33,321 nt of DNA from Sulfuricellaceae bacterium (GCA_030690895.1 JAUYFQ010000132.1:1-33321); one strand, 5' to 3'; counted from the first letter of the stretch, positions 16,601 to 24,225 are shown. A program made the numbers and translations. Notes: a model not told the origin generated them from the letters alone.

Positions 16601-17250
16601 TTCAGCCCCTCGAATACCGCGTCCTTTTTCTCCGAGATATAGAACTGGTAAAGCCAGCCGATGACCTCCACGTCCTGGCAGGCATCCGGCGTCATCGCCT
16701 CGCGGGTATAGGACAGGATGGAATTGCCGGAGAGCAGATCGTCCGGCATCAGCAGTTCGGTGTAGTCGGCAATGCGCTCGAACAGGAAAGGCATGGCCGG
16801 CTGCCAATGGTTGCAGGCGGCCACCACCAGCAGACGATAGGCTTCCTGCTGCGGGTCCGGGCTGGGCGCGGTGCCATCCAGCAGCGCCCGCACCTTGGCC
16901 TGAATGGCGGCCGGCACCCTCTCCTCGTCGATATGGCCCATCTTGGCTTCGGCGAGGATCTCCGGCTGAAACTGCCCGTCCAGCGGCGAGACGACGCTGA
17001 TACGGTTGACCCGGTTCACGTCCATGTAGCGCAACGCGCAGAAGCGGTTGAACCAGGTGTAAGCCACCCGGTCGATGACCTGCTCGCGGCTGCTCGCTTG
17101 GATTTGCGCTTCCAGTTGCTTCACCGCCGTCAGGTTTTCCCGCCGTGCGGCGCTGTCGGCTTGCAAGACAAGTTGCAGCCGCGCCTCGATCAGCTCCAGC
17201 AGGGTGCGGCGGGCGTATTGAGCGAAACGGCGGAGTTTGGTGGTTTCCAT
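13687..17250 (-). CDS. pglX: BREX-1 adenine-specific DNA methyltransferase PglX
   Basis: PglX is the N6-adenine methyltransferase that marks host DNA and sets BREX specificity. At 1187 residues from METTKLRRFAQYARR it is of normal length. The upstream in-frame extension lies within the preceding gene and is unlikely. Motif I DPACGSGHM lies near 288 and motif IV NPPYMGS near 503. The segment between about 510 and 950 (near 14400-15720) is more AT-rich than the rest and is the likely target recognition region. Residues about 368-395 are encoded by an in-frame palindromic repeat between RRRAN and PNICVLRPV, an insertion unusual for this family. The gene starts 5 nt after the PD-(D/E)xK gene. Confidence 0.96.
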   Translation of the reverse strand: METTKLRRFAQYARRTLLELIEARLQLVLQADSAARRENLTAVKQLEAQIQASSREQVIDRVAYTWFNRFCALRYMDVNRVNRISVVSPLDGQFQPEILAEAKMGHIDEERVPAAIQAKVRALLDGTAPSPDPQQEAYRLLVVAACNHWQPAMPFLFERIADYTELLMPDDLLSGNSILSYTREAMTPDACQDVEVIGWLYQFYISEKKDAVFEGLKKNKKITPENIPAATQLFTPHWIVRYLVENSLGRLWLLNRPNSRLAGQMDYFIAPQEPVTDFLRIAKPEDIKLCDPACGSGHMLTYAFDLLYAIYEEEGADPAEISEKILTHNLYGIEIDERAAELAAFALTMKALQYDKRFFRRRANVSNVGWISDSASTKNDVCALNGGCASLIHPTPQQNQSPCHPNICVLRPVKIAPHDLDAYMAAVGRDLFTANLRTLLTQFEEADNFGSLIRPVAMDYAEIRRVLAEKGIGNQLLLEHVHRDVLRVLEQAEYLSQRYQVVVANPPYMGSANFNPDLRAFLEQDYKVTRSDLYAIFVERSLRLLAPRSYLAMVTMQGWMFTKSYEHIRSLIVESCHINTLAQLGTKAFEEISGEIVQTCAFVLQNTKPQSASTTFIRLVEGDGKKKNLDLLNKDHRYQFKQSEFLKIPGNVMVYWTGDLIVKVFEELPAAGEYGEFREGIHTGQNDSYLRYWWEISRDKFSIKEDSYESIANNRKKWIPYNKGGAPIRWYGGNEWVISFDDESRQSMAKLSGHVRPSQGFYFKEGATWPDVSSGKFAVKHYPAGYLFDAKGPVFVGSHLNRMISVLNSKTFVYLASLMMPTLAFKCGTVKTMPVPKLGELGQLDEIASELISISRTTWDEGEESWDFSGLPLLHNKTATSVFSNAVRDFNVVKETRLTRFLDLELKNNQITASAYGLSDITSPEVDASEVSIGFSSEVAQVTDFVSYAVGCMFGRYSLDKPGLILANQGESLEDYLRQVPQPRFTPDADNVIPLLDGDWFPDDITGRFREFLRITFGDAHYDENLRFIETALGKKGKPLPIRDFFLKEFYSDHVKRYKKRPIYWLFSSPKGSFNALIYLHRYRPDTVSVVLQYLRDFRSKLAAHRAHLEQVSISTSASQGEKTRALKEIETLKKAQSELDDYERDTLYPLATHQVALDLDDGVKVNYLKLGAALKKIPGLDAKDEE
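16067..16149. repeat. 83-bp palindromic repeat inserted in frame within pglX
   Basis: The left arm 16067-16096 starts GTAGGGTGGATAAGCG and the right arm 16119-16149 ends in TATCCACCCTAC. The arms match except for one extra base and one mismatch near the middle (CGAAGCG versus CGATAGCG). The gap between arms is 22 bp. It encodes about 28 residues without a stop. The same TAGG-TGG-AAGCGAAGCG layout appears in the perfect repeat at 4317-4391. Confidence 0.9.
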
Positions 17251-17255
17251 TGTTG

Positions 17256-17807
17256 TTATGCTCCGGCGGGAATAACCGGTGAAATTCCGACCGCAAGGCG
17301 CGTTACCGGCCATTTCGGGAAGTTGGCATTCCATTTATCCAGATTCAATACATGGCAGCTTCTGGCGATGTCCTGTTTCCAACGTTTTGATGGTTTGCCG
17401 ACAGGCAACTCCTGGTTGAGCGCCTTCTGCATTCTGCTGTTTAGCGCATTGTCAAATGTAAGCAGGCAAATATAGTGAATTGGTTTGTCGGTTTTTTGCT
17501 CGGCATGACGGTACAAATAAGAATCCCGATATTTGTACTTGAGATAGTTTTTTAGCCACCGGAAGCTATCTTGTCGCGCCTTCTTCTCGTCTTCTGTCAC
17601 CGCCTTGATTACGTTATAAATCGAGAAATCATCGTAATCCTTCAACTCCACATAGACATAGGCATCCGCAAACTCGGCAACAATGTCGACGCCTTTCATC
17701 GGCAGGCCATGAAAAGTCGCTTTCGTCTTGTCCGTTTCGTCGAAAACAAACGCATCAATCGCATCGGCAAAAACGAAAGAAAAGCCATCGGTTTCGACTT
17801 GCATCAT
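17256..17807 (-). CDS. PD-(D/E)xK-like protein, partner of ATPase pair 1
   Basis: A 183-residue protein with no family name that I can give. A PD-(D/E)xK nuclease pattern is visible: KGVDIVAEFADAYVYVELKDY, with Asp41 and Glu54-x-Lys56 in two adjacent beta strands. Upstream acidic residues (Asp15, Asp18) could complete the site. The rest contains a basic region (RWLKNYLKYKYRDSYLYR, about 83-100). The start overlaps the ATPase stop in the form ATGATG (4-nt overlap), a sign that the two are translated together and probably form one complex. It stops 5 nt before pglX. The nuclease call is an inference from the motif only. Confidence 0.75.
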   Translation of the reverse strand: MMQVETDGFSFVFADAIDAFVFDETDKTKATFHGLPMKGVDIVAEFADAYVYVELKDYDDFSIYNVIKAVTEDEKKARQDSFRWLKNYLKYKYRDSYLYRHAEQKTDKPIHYICLLTFDNALNSRMQKALNQELPVGKPSKRWKQDIARSCHVLNLDKWNANFPKWPVTRLAVGISPVIPAGA

Positions 17808-18877
17808 TTCCCGAGACTCCCCATGTCCTTCTCGATTTCAAGATCCACCAGGTCGCCAAAAGCCTCGTCAATGGCATTCGGAGCCACGCTGAGATATTGG
17901 TCTGTCGATGACACCTTCACTTCGCCGGTTATTTTGTCCGTGTACAAACTATGGAATCGGATTTGATCTGTTTGATTGCGCAATAAATCAAACCACTTGA
18001 GCAGCACGTAATCATGAGTGGCGATGATGATTTGCTGATCCATGCGCGACATCTCCAGCAGAATCTCCACCAACAAACGCAACAGCTTGGGGTTCAGGTT
18101 GGTTTCCGGCTCATCCCAGAATAGAGGGCCAGAAATGCCAGGCTGAATAGCGGTTGTTTCCAGCAGGCGCAGCAGCATGCCGGCCTTGCGGAAACCTTCC
18201 GCCATGTCATTGGCTGAATATTCGTCGTCACCGGCTTTGAAAGTGACTCGACCGCCGCCGTGAAAGATGAACTTGCCGCCGATAGTTTTCTCGATTTCCT
18301 CCATTGCCCAGCGTGTCCTGCCGATGATTTGTTCAGGGCGTGCCGGTGGCAATTCCAGCCAGGCAAAAATGTCCGCGTAGGTTTGATCGAAGGACAGTGC
18401 GAATTTTTTGTACAGGCTGGGCAGTCCTTCCATGATGGACAGCACTTCCTTGGTCGGGATGTAGACCGAAGCGGGTAGTGCCTGCGCGTAGGCGGTCCGG
18501 TCTTGCATAACCACGGATTTGGAGTTGGTGTGAAAACTCAGACGTAGTTTTTTTCCCGAAGCGAAGTCAGCCTGCATCTGGGCATTTCCCGCGTTGCCCG
18601 CGCCATGCCGTCGGAGATTCCCCAACTTGTTTTCAAGCGGCATGAATACTTTAAGAAGCTTGGCTGTTACCGCGTTGCTGAGGTCGTCGTCGTCAATTTC
18701 CGCATCGTTTTTGAAGCTGCTTCGCCCCGTACAAAGCGAGTAAGCAACTTTAAGCAGATGCGTTTTGCCAGTGCTGTTCTCACCGATGATGACGTTGATT
18801 CGCGGAGAAAAATCTATGGTTAGTTCGCTGAACTTGGTGAAGTTGGTCAGTTGTAACCGGGTGATAGCGTTGTTCAT
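17804..18877 (-). CDS. RecF/SMC-like AAA ATPase, pair 1
   Basis: A 357-residue ATPase related to RecF and OLD-type proteins. Walker A GENSTGKT (32-39), Walker B PLFWDEPETNLNP (251-263, catalytic Glu256) and H-loop ATHDY (His288) are all present. The ABC signature is poorly conserved (DMAEGFRKAGMLLRLL, 224-239), unlike pair 2. GAGG lies about 8 nt before the ATG. It is not a duplicate of the 12252-13418 ATPase: the central regions and signatures differ. Context and overlap with the downstream PD-(D/E)xK gene suggest a two-gene effector module placed between brxC and pglX. Confidence 0.88.
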   Translation of the reverse strand: MNNAITRLQLTNFTKFSELTIDFSPRINVIIGENSTGKTHLLKVAYSLCTGRSSFKNDAEIDDDDLSNAVTAKLLKVFMPLENKLGNLRRHGAGNAGNAQMQADFASGKKLRLSFHTNSKSVVMQDRTAYAQALPASVYIPTKEVLSIMEGLPSLYKKFALSFDQTYADIFAWLELPPARPEQIIGRTRWAMEEIEKTIGGKFIFHGGGRVTFKAGDDEYSANDMAEGFRKAGMLLRLLETTAIQPGISGPLFWDEPETNLNPKLLRLLVEILLEMSRMDQQIIIATHDYVLLKWFDLLRNQTDQIRFHSLYTDKITGEVKVSSTDQYLSVAPNAIDEAFGDLVDLEIEKDMGSLGK

Positions 18878-18903
18878 TTCAATGCCTCATGTCTCTCTAG
18901 CCG

Positions 18904-18935
18904 AGACCATTTTTGTGACGTCACGAAAATGGTCT
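18904..18935. promoter_or_regulatory. 32-bp near-perfect palindrome between brxC and pair 1
   Basis: Each 16-bp half is the reverse complement of the other except for one pair (18914 with 18925). The centre is GTGACGTCAC and the ends are AGACCAT/ATGGTCT. It lies in the 83-bp gap between the brxC stop and the pair-1 ATPase start. It lacks a terminator U-tract and looks like an operator for a dimeric regulator, or an mRNA stem that partly insulates brxC from the downstream genes. Confidence 0.65.
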
Positions 18936-18960
18936 GCTTCCATGTTTACTGGTTGCGGTC

Positions 18961-21900
18961 TCAGATTTGCACGCGCTTGCCAGCGCTGATTTCTTTCAGC
19001 CAGGCTTGGCGCAAAGCATCCAGATAGCGGTTCAGGTCGGCTTCGTCGGCCAGCCAGGCTTTGTCGAATGACACCGTGATTGAACGCGCGGCGACGATCT
19101 GCGGTTGGGTTGGCGGGATGTTCGGGGGCGGAGTTGTGGTCGCCGTTGTATCAGCGCCTTGCTTCGGCGGGGTAGATACGGCTGGTTTCGACCAGTCGTC
19201 CAAATGGGACAGTAGCTGCGGATAGTCCTGATCCTCAAAGCGGCGGCGCTGGTCGCGGATCATGGCGATGCGCTTTTGTCCGCTGATGCCGAGCACCGCT
19301 TTCTCGAATGGCTCGATGAGTTGCACCTGCTTGTCAGCGGGCAGCGCGGCGAACTCGGTCATGCCGCGCAAGCGAATTTCCATCGCGTCGATGGCGTTTC
19401 GTGCCGCATCGATTTCCCGATTGCGTTGGTCGATGATCTTCTGTTGCAGGGCGTCGAGCTGGCCCTTGGCCTGTTGCAGGCGATTACCTTTGAAGCCGTT
19501 GGGGTCGGTCAGCACGGCCTTGATTTGCACGGCTTCGTCACCTTGCACATAGGCGAAGTTGTCTTCCTGCTCCTGAACAAAGCGGCTGGCGTCTTCGTAG
19601 ATGGCTTTTTGCGGGCCGTTCATGAACTTGCGCAACGGGTCGATGAGCTGTTCTTTCAGGTCGTGCAGTGCATTTTCCTGTCGAGGCAGTTCGGTGAGGA
19701 ACCAATGGGGATTCTTGGCGGCAGTTTCCTTGAGCGTGGCCAGCACCGGGGCCAGCATATTCATGAAAGGGAACTGGGCGGCCTGGGCATGAAGCTCGGC
19801 AAGCTCTTGCTGCAAGGTTTTGAAGGCTGCCACCGTTTCCTGGGCGAGGGCCTTGGCTTCGCTGGACTTGGCCGGGCCGTCGAAAAACTCGGAATAGAAG
19901 TCCTTGAGGGCGCGTACTTGCGAGGCTGTGAACTCTACCTGCGGCTCCAGCACTACGCTGCCGTAGCCATGGGTGTTGCGCAGGGCGCGTTCCAGCGCGT
20001 CGTCTTCCAGCACATTGCTGTCGCTACGGACTTCGACCTTGCCCCGTGCGCAAAGCAGCGCCAGGTTGCACAGGATGGCGGCGTAATACCAGCCGTTGGG
20101 TTTGCGCTCGAAGCGCTCCAGCAAGCCTTTGAGGGTGGTGCGCACGCCTCCCCGTGCGTTGCTCTGAATATGGGCAAGAAGCTCCAGTTCGGACTCGGAG
20201 AGATTGGTAGCGTCGTTGCCCAGCAAACCTTCCTGGGAATGCCGGAGGTAGTTGCCGATGTCGTTTTCGCTGTAGGCCACGCCGCGCAGCATGCGCAGGT
20301 TGGGATAGCTGTATTCGATGAGCCGGTGAAAGCCTTGCAGGATGCGTGACTGGCTGTCTTCGGTGGCGATGTCGAGATCGCCGGCATTGATGATGAGCCG
20401 GGCTTTGCCCATCAATTGTTTGAGGCGATCTTCAATCTCGGCCAGGCGTTCGCGGTTCTGGAAACCTTTGTCGTTGAGGATGCGTTTGACGATTTCCTGC
20501 TGGGTGACGGAGACGTTTTGTTTGATGTATTTCTCGGTGCGCTTGTACATCAGCAGGTCACGCACCAGACGTTCGTCCTCCGGCAGCACAACGCGCAGTT
20601 CGTCGCGCCCCATGCTTTGCATGCGCTGGGTGGTTTCGTTGCCGGCGGTTTCGTTGAACGGGGTAATGACGTGGATTGCCAGTTCCGATTCGCGGCCTTG
20701 CAGGCGGTCGTCCATCTTGCGTGAGAACGGGTAGTCGTTGTCGGCATAGCGGATTTTGCGTTGCTTGATGATGTGGTCGAACACTAGTTTTTCCAGTTCG
20801 GCAGCCACATCGGCGGTTTCGACCTCGGTGTTCTTGATCTCTTCTTCGATGTCCTTTTCTTCGTCACTCAGGTACTCGTAAACCTCGCCATTGCGCTGGA
20901 TGTAGGTTTGCTGTTCCAGCAGGTTCAGGGCAGCTTCGATCTTCTTGCGCAGCGTAGGAATGTCCTGATCGAAGCGGTCGAGCATCAAGACGCTGAGGTT
21001 GCGCAGCGTGGCCTTGAAGCCTTTGACGTATTTGACCAGGAACAATGCCTTGAGCAGGCGGACAGAAAAGTCATCGCCAAGGCCCCGCTCTGCTTGTTGA
21101 ATTGCGCTCTGAATGGCGGCTTTGAGCGAAGTGCGTATGCCCTCGAACATGAGATCGAACGTGGCCAGTTGGCCAACCGGCTGCCCGGCGATGGAAATGG
21201 CGACTTCACGAAACACGCCCAACATCGAGCGTTCACCCACCGAGCTGTGCTTGCCCTCGAAACCATTGTGTTGCGAGATGCCCTGGATGGCGGTCTGAAA
21301 CAGGTCGAACTGGTAGGGAATGAACGGGTAAGCGCTGACGAAATGGTCGGCATCCCTGAAATTGCGATAGGTCTGGGCGCCATCGGCAAAGTCGAACAGT
21401 GTTTTGAAGTTGTTCGACTGCTGGCCAAAGACCGTGGTGAGTTGCTGCACGCCCTGGGCGTTTTTTTCCAGCAGCCGCTTCTGGATGACTTCGGCCACGT
21501 CTGCGCTGGTGAGCTTCATGCGGCTGGCGAAGCGGGCTTGAATCTTGGTGAAGTCGTTGCTTTGTTGTTTGCTCATTTCGCCGATGACGGCGTTCATGTC
21601 TTCCTGCGCGGTGACGATGACCCAGGCGCGGCCATTGCACTTGGTGGCCAGGCTTTCCGCCACGGTTTGCAGGTTGGTCATGAGCTTGGTGTTTTCGGCA
21701 ACGTACTGCCCCACTTCGTCGACAAAGAAGTTCAGGCGGAAGTTGGCGGGCTGTTTACTGAGCCATTCCTGTACATGGTTGGCGAAGTCTTCGATGGAGA
21801 GCCGGTAGTCATGGCGTGACTTGTCGAGGACATCGGCCACTTTCTGACCCGTTACCGTACTGAAAGCCTGGTCAATGAAGGAGGAGACCCGGGCGGGTCG

Positions 21901-22479
21901 TGCCCGACCCCAGTCCCAATCATGGCTTGATGCTTGTTTGAATTGCGCTTTGAAGGCGTCGAACAGTCCGTCATGGTCCAGCTCGCGTTCAAATTGGGCG
22001 ATGTAGGGTTGCTTGCCGTAATAGCCGCAGGCTTCGTCAAACACCTTCACGAACACGGCCAGCAGGGCATCGCTCTGGGTCTTGCTGATGACGTCGGCTT
22101 TTTGGTCGATGTTGAACAGAATGCTTTTCGACGGAATGGCGACGGCTTTTTCCAGGGCGGCGGCAAGCAGCTTGTCACCTTGTACTTTGGGCCGGAACAG
22201 CTCCAGGGCATTGGCTCCCTCGACCTGCCGGTTTTCCAGAACCAGGGCGAGCATCTTGAGCAAGTGGGATTTACCGGAACCGAAAAAACCAGAAACCCAG
22301 ACGCCATTGGCGCCGTGATAGTTGTTGTAGGCATCCAGGAACAAGTCGAGCCGCTTGGCGACTTCATTGGTGAGGACGTATTCCTCCAGCTCGCTTTTCA
22401 GGCTGGCCTCGTCATCCGCTTTGATGACGCCTTCAATTGGCCGGCTGACATCCCGTTCAAATATCGTTTTGAGTTCCAT
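18961..22479 (-). CDS. brxC: BREX ATPase BrxC
   Basis: BrxC is the large P-loop ATPase of type I BREX, required for defence and methylation. It has 1172 residues, close to the normal length. The N-terminus MELKTIFERDVSRPIEGVIKADD is typical, and Walker A GFFGSGKS is at 64-71, followed by Walker-B-like FRLNFFVDEVGQYV (about 243-256) with a downstream AWVIVTAQEDM sensor-like block. The long C-terminal half contains helical stretches (LLHAQAAQFPFM region and others). It starts 18 nt after brxB, with AAGGGAAAA before the ATG. A Pro/Thr/Ala-rich linker lies near residues 1100-1120. Confidence 0.97.
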   Translation of the reverse strand: MELKTIFERDVSRPIEGVIKADDEASLKSELEEYVLTNEVAKRLDLFLDAYNNYHGANGVWVSGFFGSGKSHLLKMLALVLENRQVEGANALELFRPKVQGDKLLAAALEKAVAIPSKSILFNIDQKADVISKTQSDALLAVFVKVFDEACGYYGKQPYIAQFERELDHDGLFDAFKAQFKQASSHDWDWGRARPARVSSFIDQAFSTVTGQKVADVLDKSRHDYRLSIEDFANHVQEWLSKQPANFRLNFFVDEVGQYVAENTKLMTNLQTVAESLATKCNGRAWVIVTAQEDMNAVIGEMSKQQSNDFTKIQARFASRMKLTSADVAEVIQKRLLEKNAQGVQQLTTVFGQQSNNFKTLFDFADGAQTYRNFRDADHFVSAYPFIPYQFDLFQTAIQGISQHNGFEGKHSSVGERSMLGVFREVAISIAGQPVGQLATFDLMFEGIRTSLKAAIQSAIQQAERGLGDDFSVRLLKALFLVKYVKGFKATLRNLSVLMLDRFDQDIPTLRKKIEAALNLLEQQTYIQRNGEVYEYLSDEEKDIEEEIKNTEVETADVAAELEKLVFDHIIKQRKIRYADNDYPFSRKMDDRLQGRESELAIHVITPFNETAGNETTQRMQSMGRDELRVVLPEDERLVRDLLMYKRTEKYIKQNVSVTQQEIVKRILNDKGFQNRERLAEIEDRLKQLMGKARLIINAGDLDIATEDSQSRILQGFHRLIEYSYPNLRMLRGVAYSENDIGNYLRHSQEGLLGNDATNLSESELELLAHIQSNARGGVRTTLKGLLERFERKPNGWYYAAILCNLALLCARGKVEVRSDSNVLEDDALERALRNTHGYGSVVLEPQVEFTASQVRALKDFYSEFFDGPAKSSEAKALAQETVAAFKTLQQELAELHAQAAQFPFMNMLAPVLATLKETAAKNPHWFLTELPRQENALHDLKEQLIDPLRKFMNGPQKAIYEDASRFVQEQEDNFAYVQGDEAVQIKAVLTDPNGFKGNRLQQAKGQLDALQQKIIDQRNREIDAARNAIDAMEIRLRGMTEFAALPADKQVQLIEPFEKAVLGISGQKRIAMIRDQRRRFEDQDYPQLLSHLDDWSKPAVSTPPKQGADTTATTTPPPNIPPTQPQIVAARSITVSFDKAWLADEADLNRYLDALRQAWLKEISAGKRVQI

Positions 22480-22497
22480 TTTTCCCTTGCCCTGCGC

Positions 22498-23109
22498 TTA
22501 GACCTGATAGTCGTAGATATTGAATGCCCGGTAGTACTTGTCGTCGCGCAAGCGGCCAAACAAATCGAGTGAAGCCCCCGCTGCGATTGAATGGAAATAA
22601 TCGCCAGGAAAGAACAGCACCGTCGGCCGGAGCTTGGCTACTTTTTGCAGGTTGTTAAGCACGTTGTGGGAACGGATGTAGGGGAAGACCTCGCCCACGC
22701 CGGATATGAACAGGACGTCAAATGGCCCCTCGGCCATACGATTGACCATGGCGGGAACTAGCACATGCTCTACATCCAGCATGGACTGAATGTTTTCCAG
22801 AAGATTTTCCTTGGTCATGCCAGCTTCTTCCGCGAGATACCAATCCCAATCACCCTCCGCCTTCATGAGTTCGATGGACAAGTCATAGAGGTTGATTTCC
22901 AGAATCCGCAGCCCTTGCTGGTTCAGCCGATTCGCCAATTGCCTCTGCAATCGGTTCATTTCCACGGCTTCTGCCGGGTTGTAGTCGCAGATGAAAAACG
23001 GCACCTCGTTGCCCAGACCTTCCATCTTCAGGAAACGCGGGTTGGCGACCACTTTCAGCAAGTGCTCAAAGCGTGTGGCGATGGATTCGTGTCGGATGTT
23101 GCGGGTCAT
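22498..23109 (-). CDS. brxB: BREX protein BrxB (DUF1788)
   Basis: BrxB is a small core protein of type I BREX, probably a scaffold-like component. Its biochemical role is not well defined. At 203 residues it has the family length, and the signature features are MTRNIRHESIATRFEHLLKVVANPRFLKMEGLGNEV near the start, FFICDYNPAEAV, and the ending FFPGDYFHSIAAGASLDLF. It starts 3 nt after brxA stops. No disruption is visible. Confidence 0.96.
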   Translation of the reverse strand: MTRNIRHESIATRFEHLLKVVANPRFLKMEGLGNEVPFFICDYNPAEAVEMNRLQRQLANRLNQQGLRILEINLYDLSIELMKAEGDWDWYLAEEAGMTKENLLENIQSMLDVEHVLVPAMVNRMAEGPFDVLFISGVGEVFPYIRSHNVLNNLQKVAKLRPTVLFFPGDYFHSIAAGASLDLFGRLRDDKYYRAFNIYDYQV

Positions 23110-23112
23110 GGT

Positions 23113-23733
23113 TTATGACTCATGCAGCCACTTGTTGATGTCGGTATCTGACAGCGGATAGATCAAAAAAGCATCGCGCCCTTGCTTGGCCAGCAGACTG
23201 GCAATGCGAGGTGTCAGCATGGCCGGCTGAATGATGTGCTGTGCCGAAATCAGATCCGCCTCCCGCAGCATCCGAAAAAGGTTCTGGCGCAGCTTGTTTT
23301 GAGTGGAGGGCGCTGTGTTGTCCAGCTCCTCATGCCACAGCGCTTTGCCATTGAAAAATGCGTCGAAGTCCTTGAGGTGCAGTTCTTGCCGCAACGAAAC
23401 GAAATACTCGCGCAAGACCTCGACGGCAAACTCGCGAACGAGCGCATAGCGGCGGCAGGTCGCACTCCAGAGCAGAGTGCCGCGTTCGCGGATGCTACCG
23501 TCAACGATGCACTCCAGTTCCGGATTTGTGAGCAACTCCAGGCGAACCACCACTTCCTGGCTGATCCGAAGCGCGGCGGAAGCCGTCCGTACCTGAAGGA
23601 GGTTCTCAGATCGAACCTGCTCGCGGGTCAAAAGCCAGTCCCGCTTCCGAAGGAAAAGCGCTGCGACCATGGCCGACTCCTGGGAAAACAGGCCGCCGGT
23701 GGTAAAGGAAAGTCGGTATCGCGTAGCGCCCAT
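23113..23733 (-). CDS. brxA: BREX protein BrxA (DUF1819)
   Basis: BrxA is a small DNA-binding core protein of BREX (DUF1819 family). The 206-residue frame begins MGATRYRLSFTTGGLFSQES, contains a helical DNA-binding core and ends KWLHES. I place the start at the ATG at 23733, which overlaps the HTH gene's stop as TGATG. A GTG one codon upstream is also in frame. This junction makes translational coupling with the HTH gene likely. Confidence 0.95.
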   Translation of the reverse strand: MGATRYRLSFTTGGLFSQESAMVAALFLRKRDWLLTREQVRSENLLQVRTASAALRISQEVVVRLELLTNPELECIVDGSIRERGTLLWSATCRRYALVREFAVEVLREYFVSLRQELHLKDFDAFFNGKALWHEELDNTAPSTQNKLRQNLFRMLREADLISAQHIIQPAMLTPRIASLLAKQGRDAFLIYPLSDTDINKWLHES

Positions 23734-23933
23734 CACCTACCTTCACTATCCTCAGACGCTCCGCTGGCCCCGCCGGCTTTGATCCAGGCGTCAATCTCGA
23801 CCTTCTGGAATTTCCAGAGACGCCCGACGCGATGAGCAGGCATGTGCTTCTTGGCGATCCAGGCGTAGATCGTGTCCTTGCTCACACCCAGGTGTGCGGC
23901 AATTTCTTCAACGGAAAGCCAACGGTCTGACAT
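23733..23933 (-). CDS. excisionase-type HTH protein heading the BREX operon
   Basis: A 66-residue protein dominated by a HTH_17/MerR-like helix-turn-helix: WLSVEEIAAHLGVSKDTIYAW followed by AHRVGRLWKFQKVEIDAWI. This is the domain of excisionases and AlpA-like regulators, without effector domain. The start ATG at 23933 has AAGGAAA about 14 nt upstream. The longer frame back to 24032 is unlikely because the extra 33 residues are not of this family. Being first in the operon, it may regulate BREX expression. It differs from the WYL-domain regulator BrxR known in other BREX loci. Confidence 0.85.
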   Translation of the reverse strand: MSDRWLSVEEIAAHLGVSKDTIYAWIAKKHMPAHRVGRLWKFQKVEIDAWIKAGGASGASEDSEGR

Positions 23934-24006
23934 GGGTGTCTGTGAAATTTCCTTGCGAGGCCTGGCATGGTCGCACAGGCTGAGCCTGCATAGGCATGAC
24001 CAAGTT

Positions 24007-24023
24007 GGATTAAGCAGGATTAA
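24007..24023. promoter_or_regulatory. direct repeat in the putative BREX promoter region
   Basis: GGATTAA occurs at 24007-24013 and again at 24017-24023, exactly 10 bp apart, so both lie on the same DNA face. The pair is about 75-90 bp upstream of the HTH gene start and may be an operator of the BREX operon. The nearby CAGGC/GCCTG inverted repeat (about 23975-23990) is a second candidate. The remaining gap 23934-24299 is occupied by a SCO1 remnant and a terminator, with no other gene. Confidence 0.4.
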
Positions 24024-24155
24024 ACCTGGCAACCCTGCAATGGAAAGTGGTGTTGCCCGACTTCGGCTTTACCTACTGCCCGGAGATGTGCCCCAGCGAA
24101 TTGCTCCAGTTCCAGCACCGATCTCCCGGTTACCCCCGGACTGGTGAACATTGAG
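24023..24155 (+). pseudogene. SCO1/SenC-family remnant
   Basis: A short frame reads LQWKVVLPDFGFTYCPEMCP followed by SELLQFQH. The CxxxC metal-binding motif in TYCPEMCP plus the preceding DFGF strand is the hallmark of the SCO1/SenC/PrrC copper chaperones. It lacks the upstream signal anchor and the downstream histidine region, and stops after about 43 codons. It is most likely a decayed gene interrupted when the BREX locus arrived or by later deletion. Confidence 0.5.
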
Positions 24156-24225
24156 GCCCCATTCACGCCTTGATGGACCCTGCCGCGCAATCGGCCCATG
24201 AAATGCCGCCCGCTCCCGGCCATAA

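Noticed and set aside
15805-17475. 556-codon plus-strand frame opposite pglX
   Set aside because: It is antisense to the conserved methyltransferase and has no family motif. It results from GC-rich codon bias.
12252-18877. the two RecF-like ATPases as a gene duplication
   Set aside because: Their signature motifs, central regions and partners differ, so independent acquisition is more likely.
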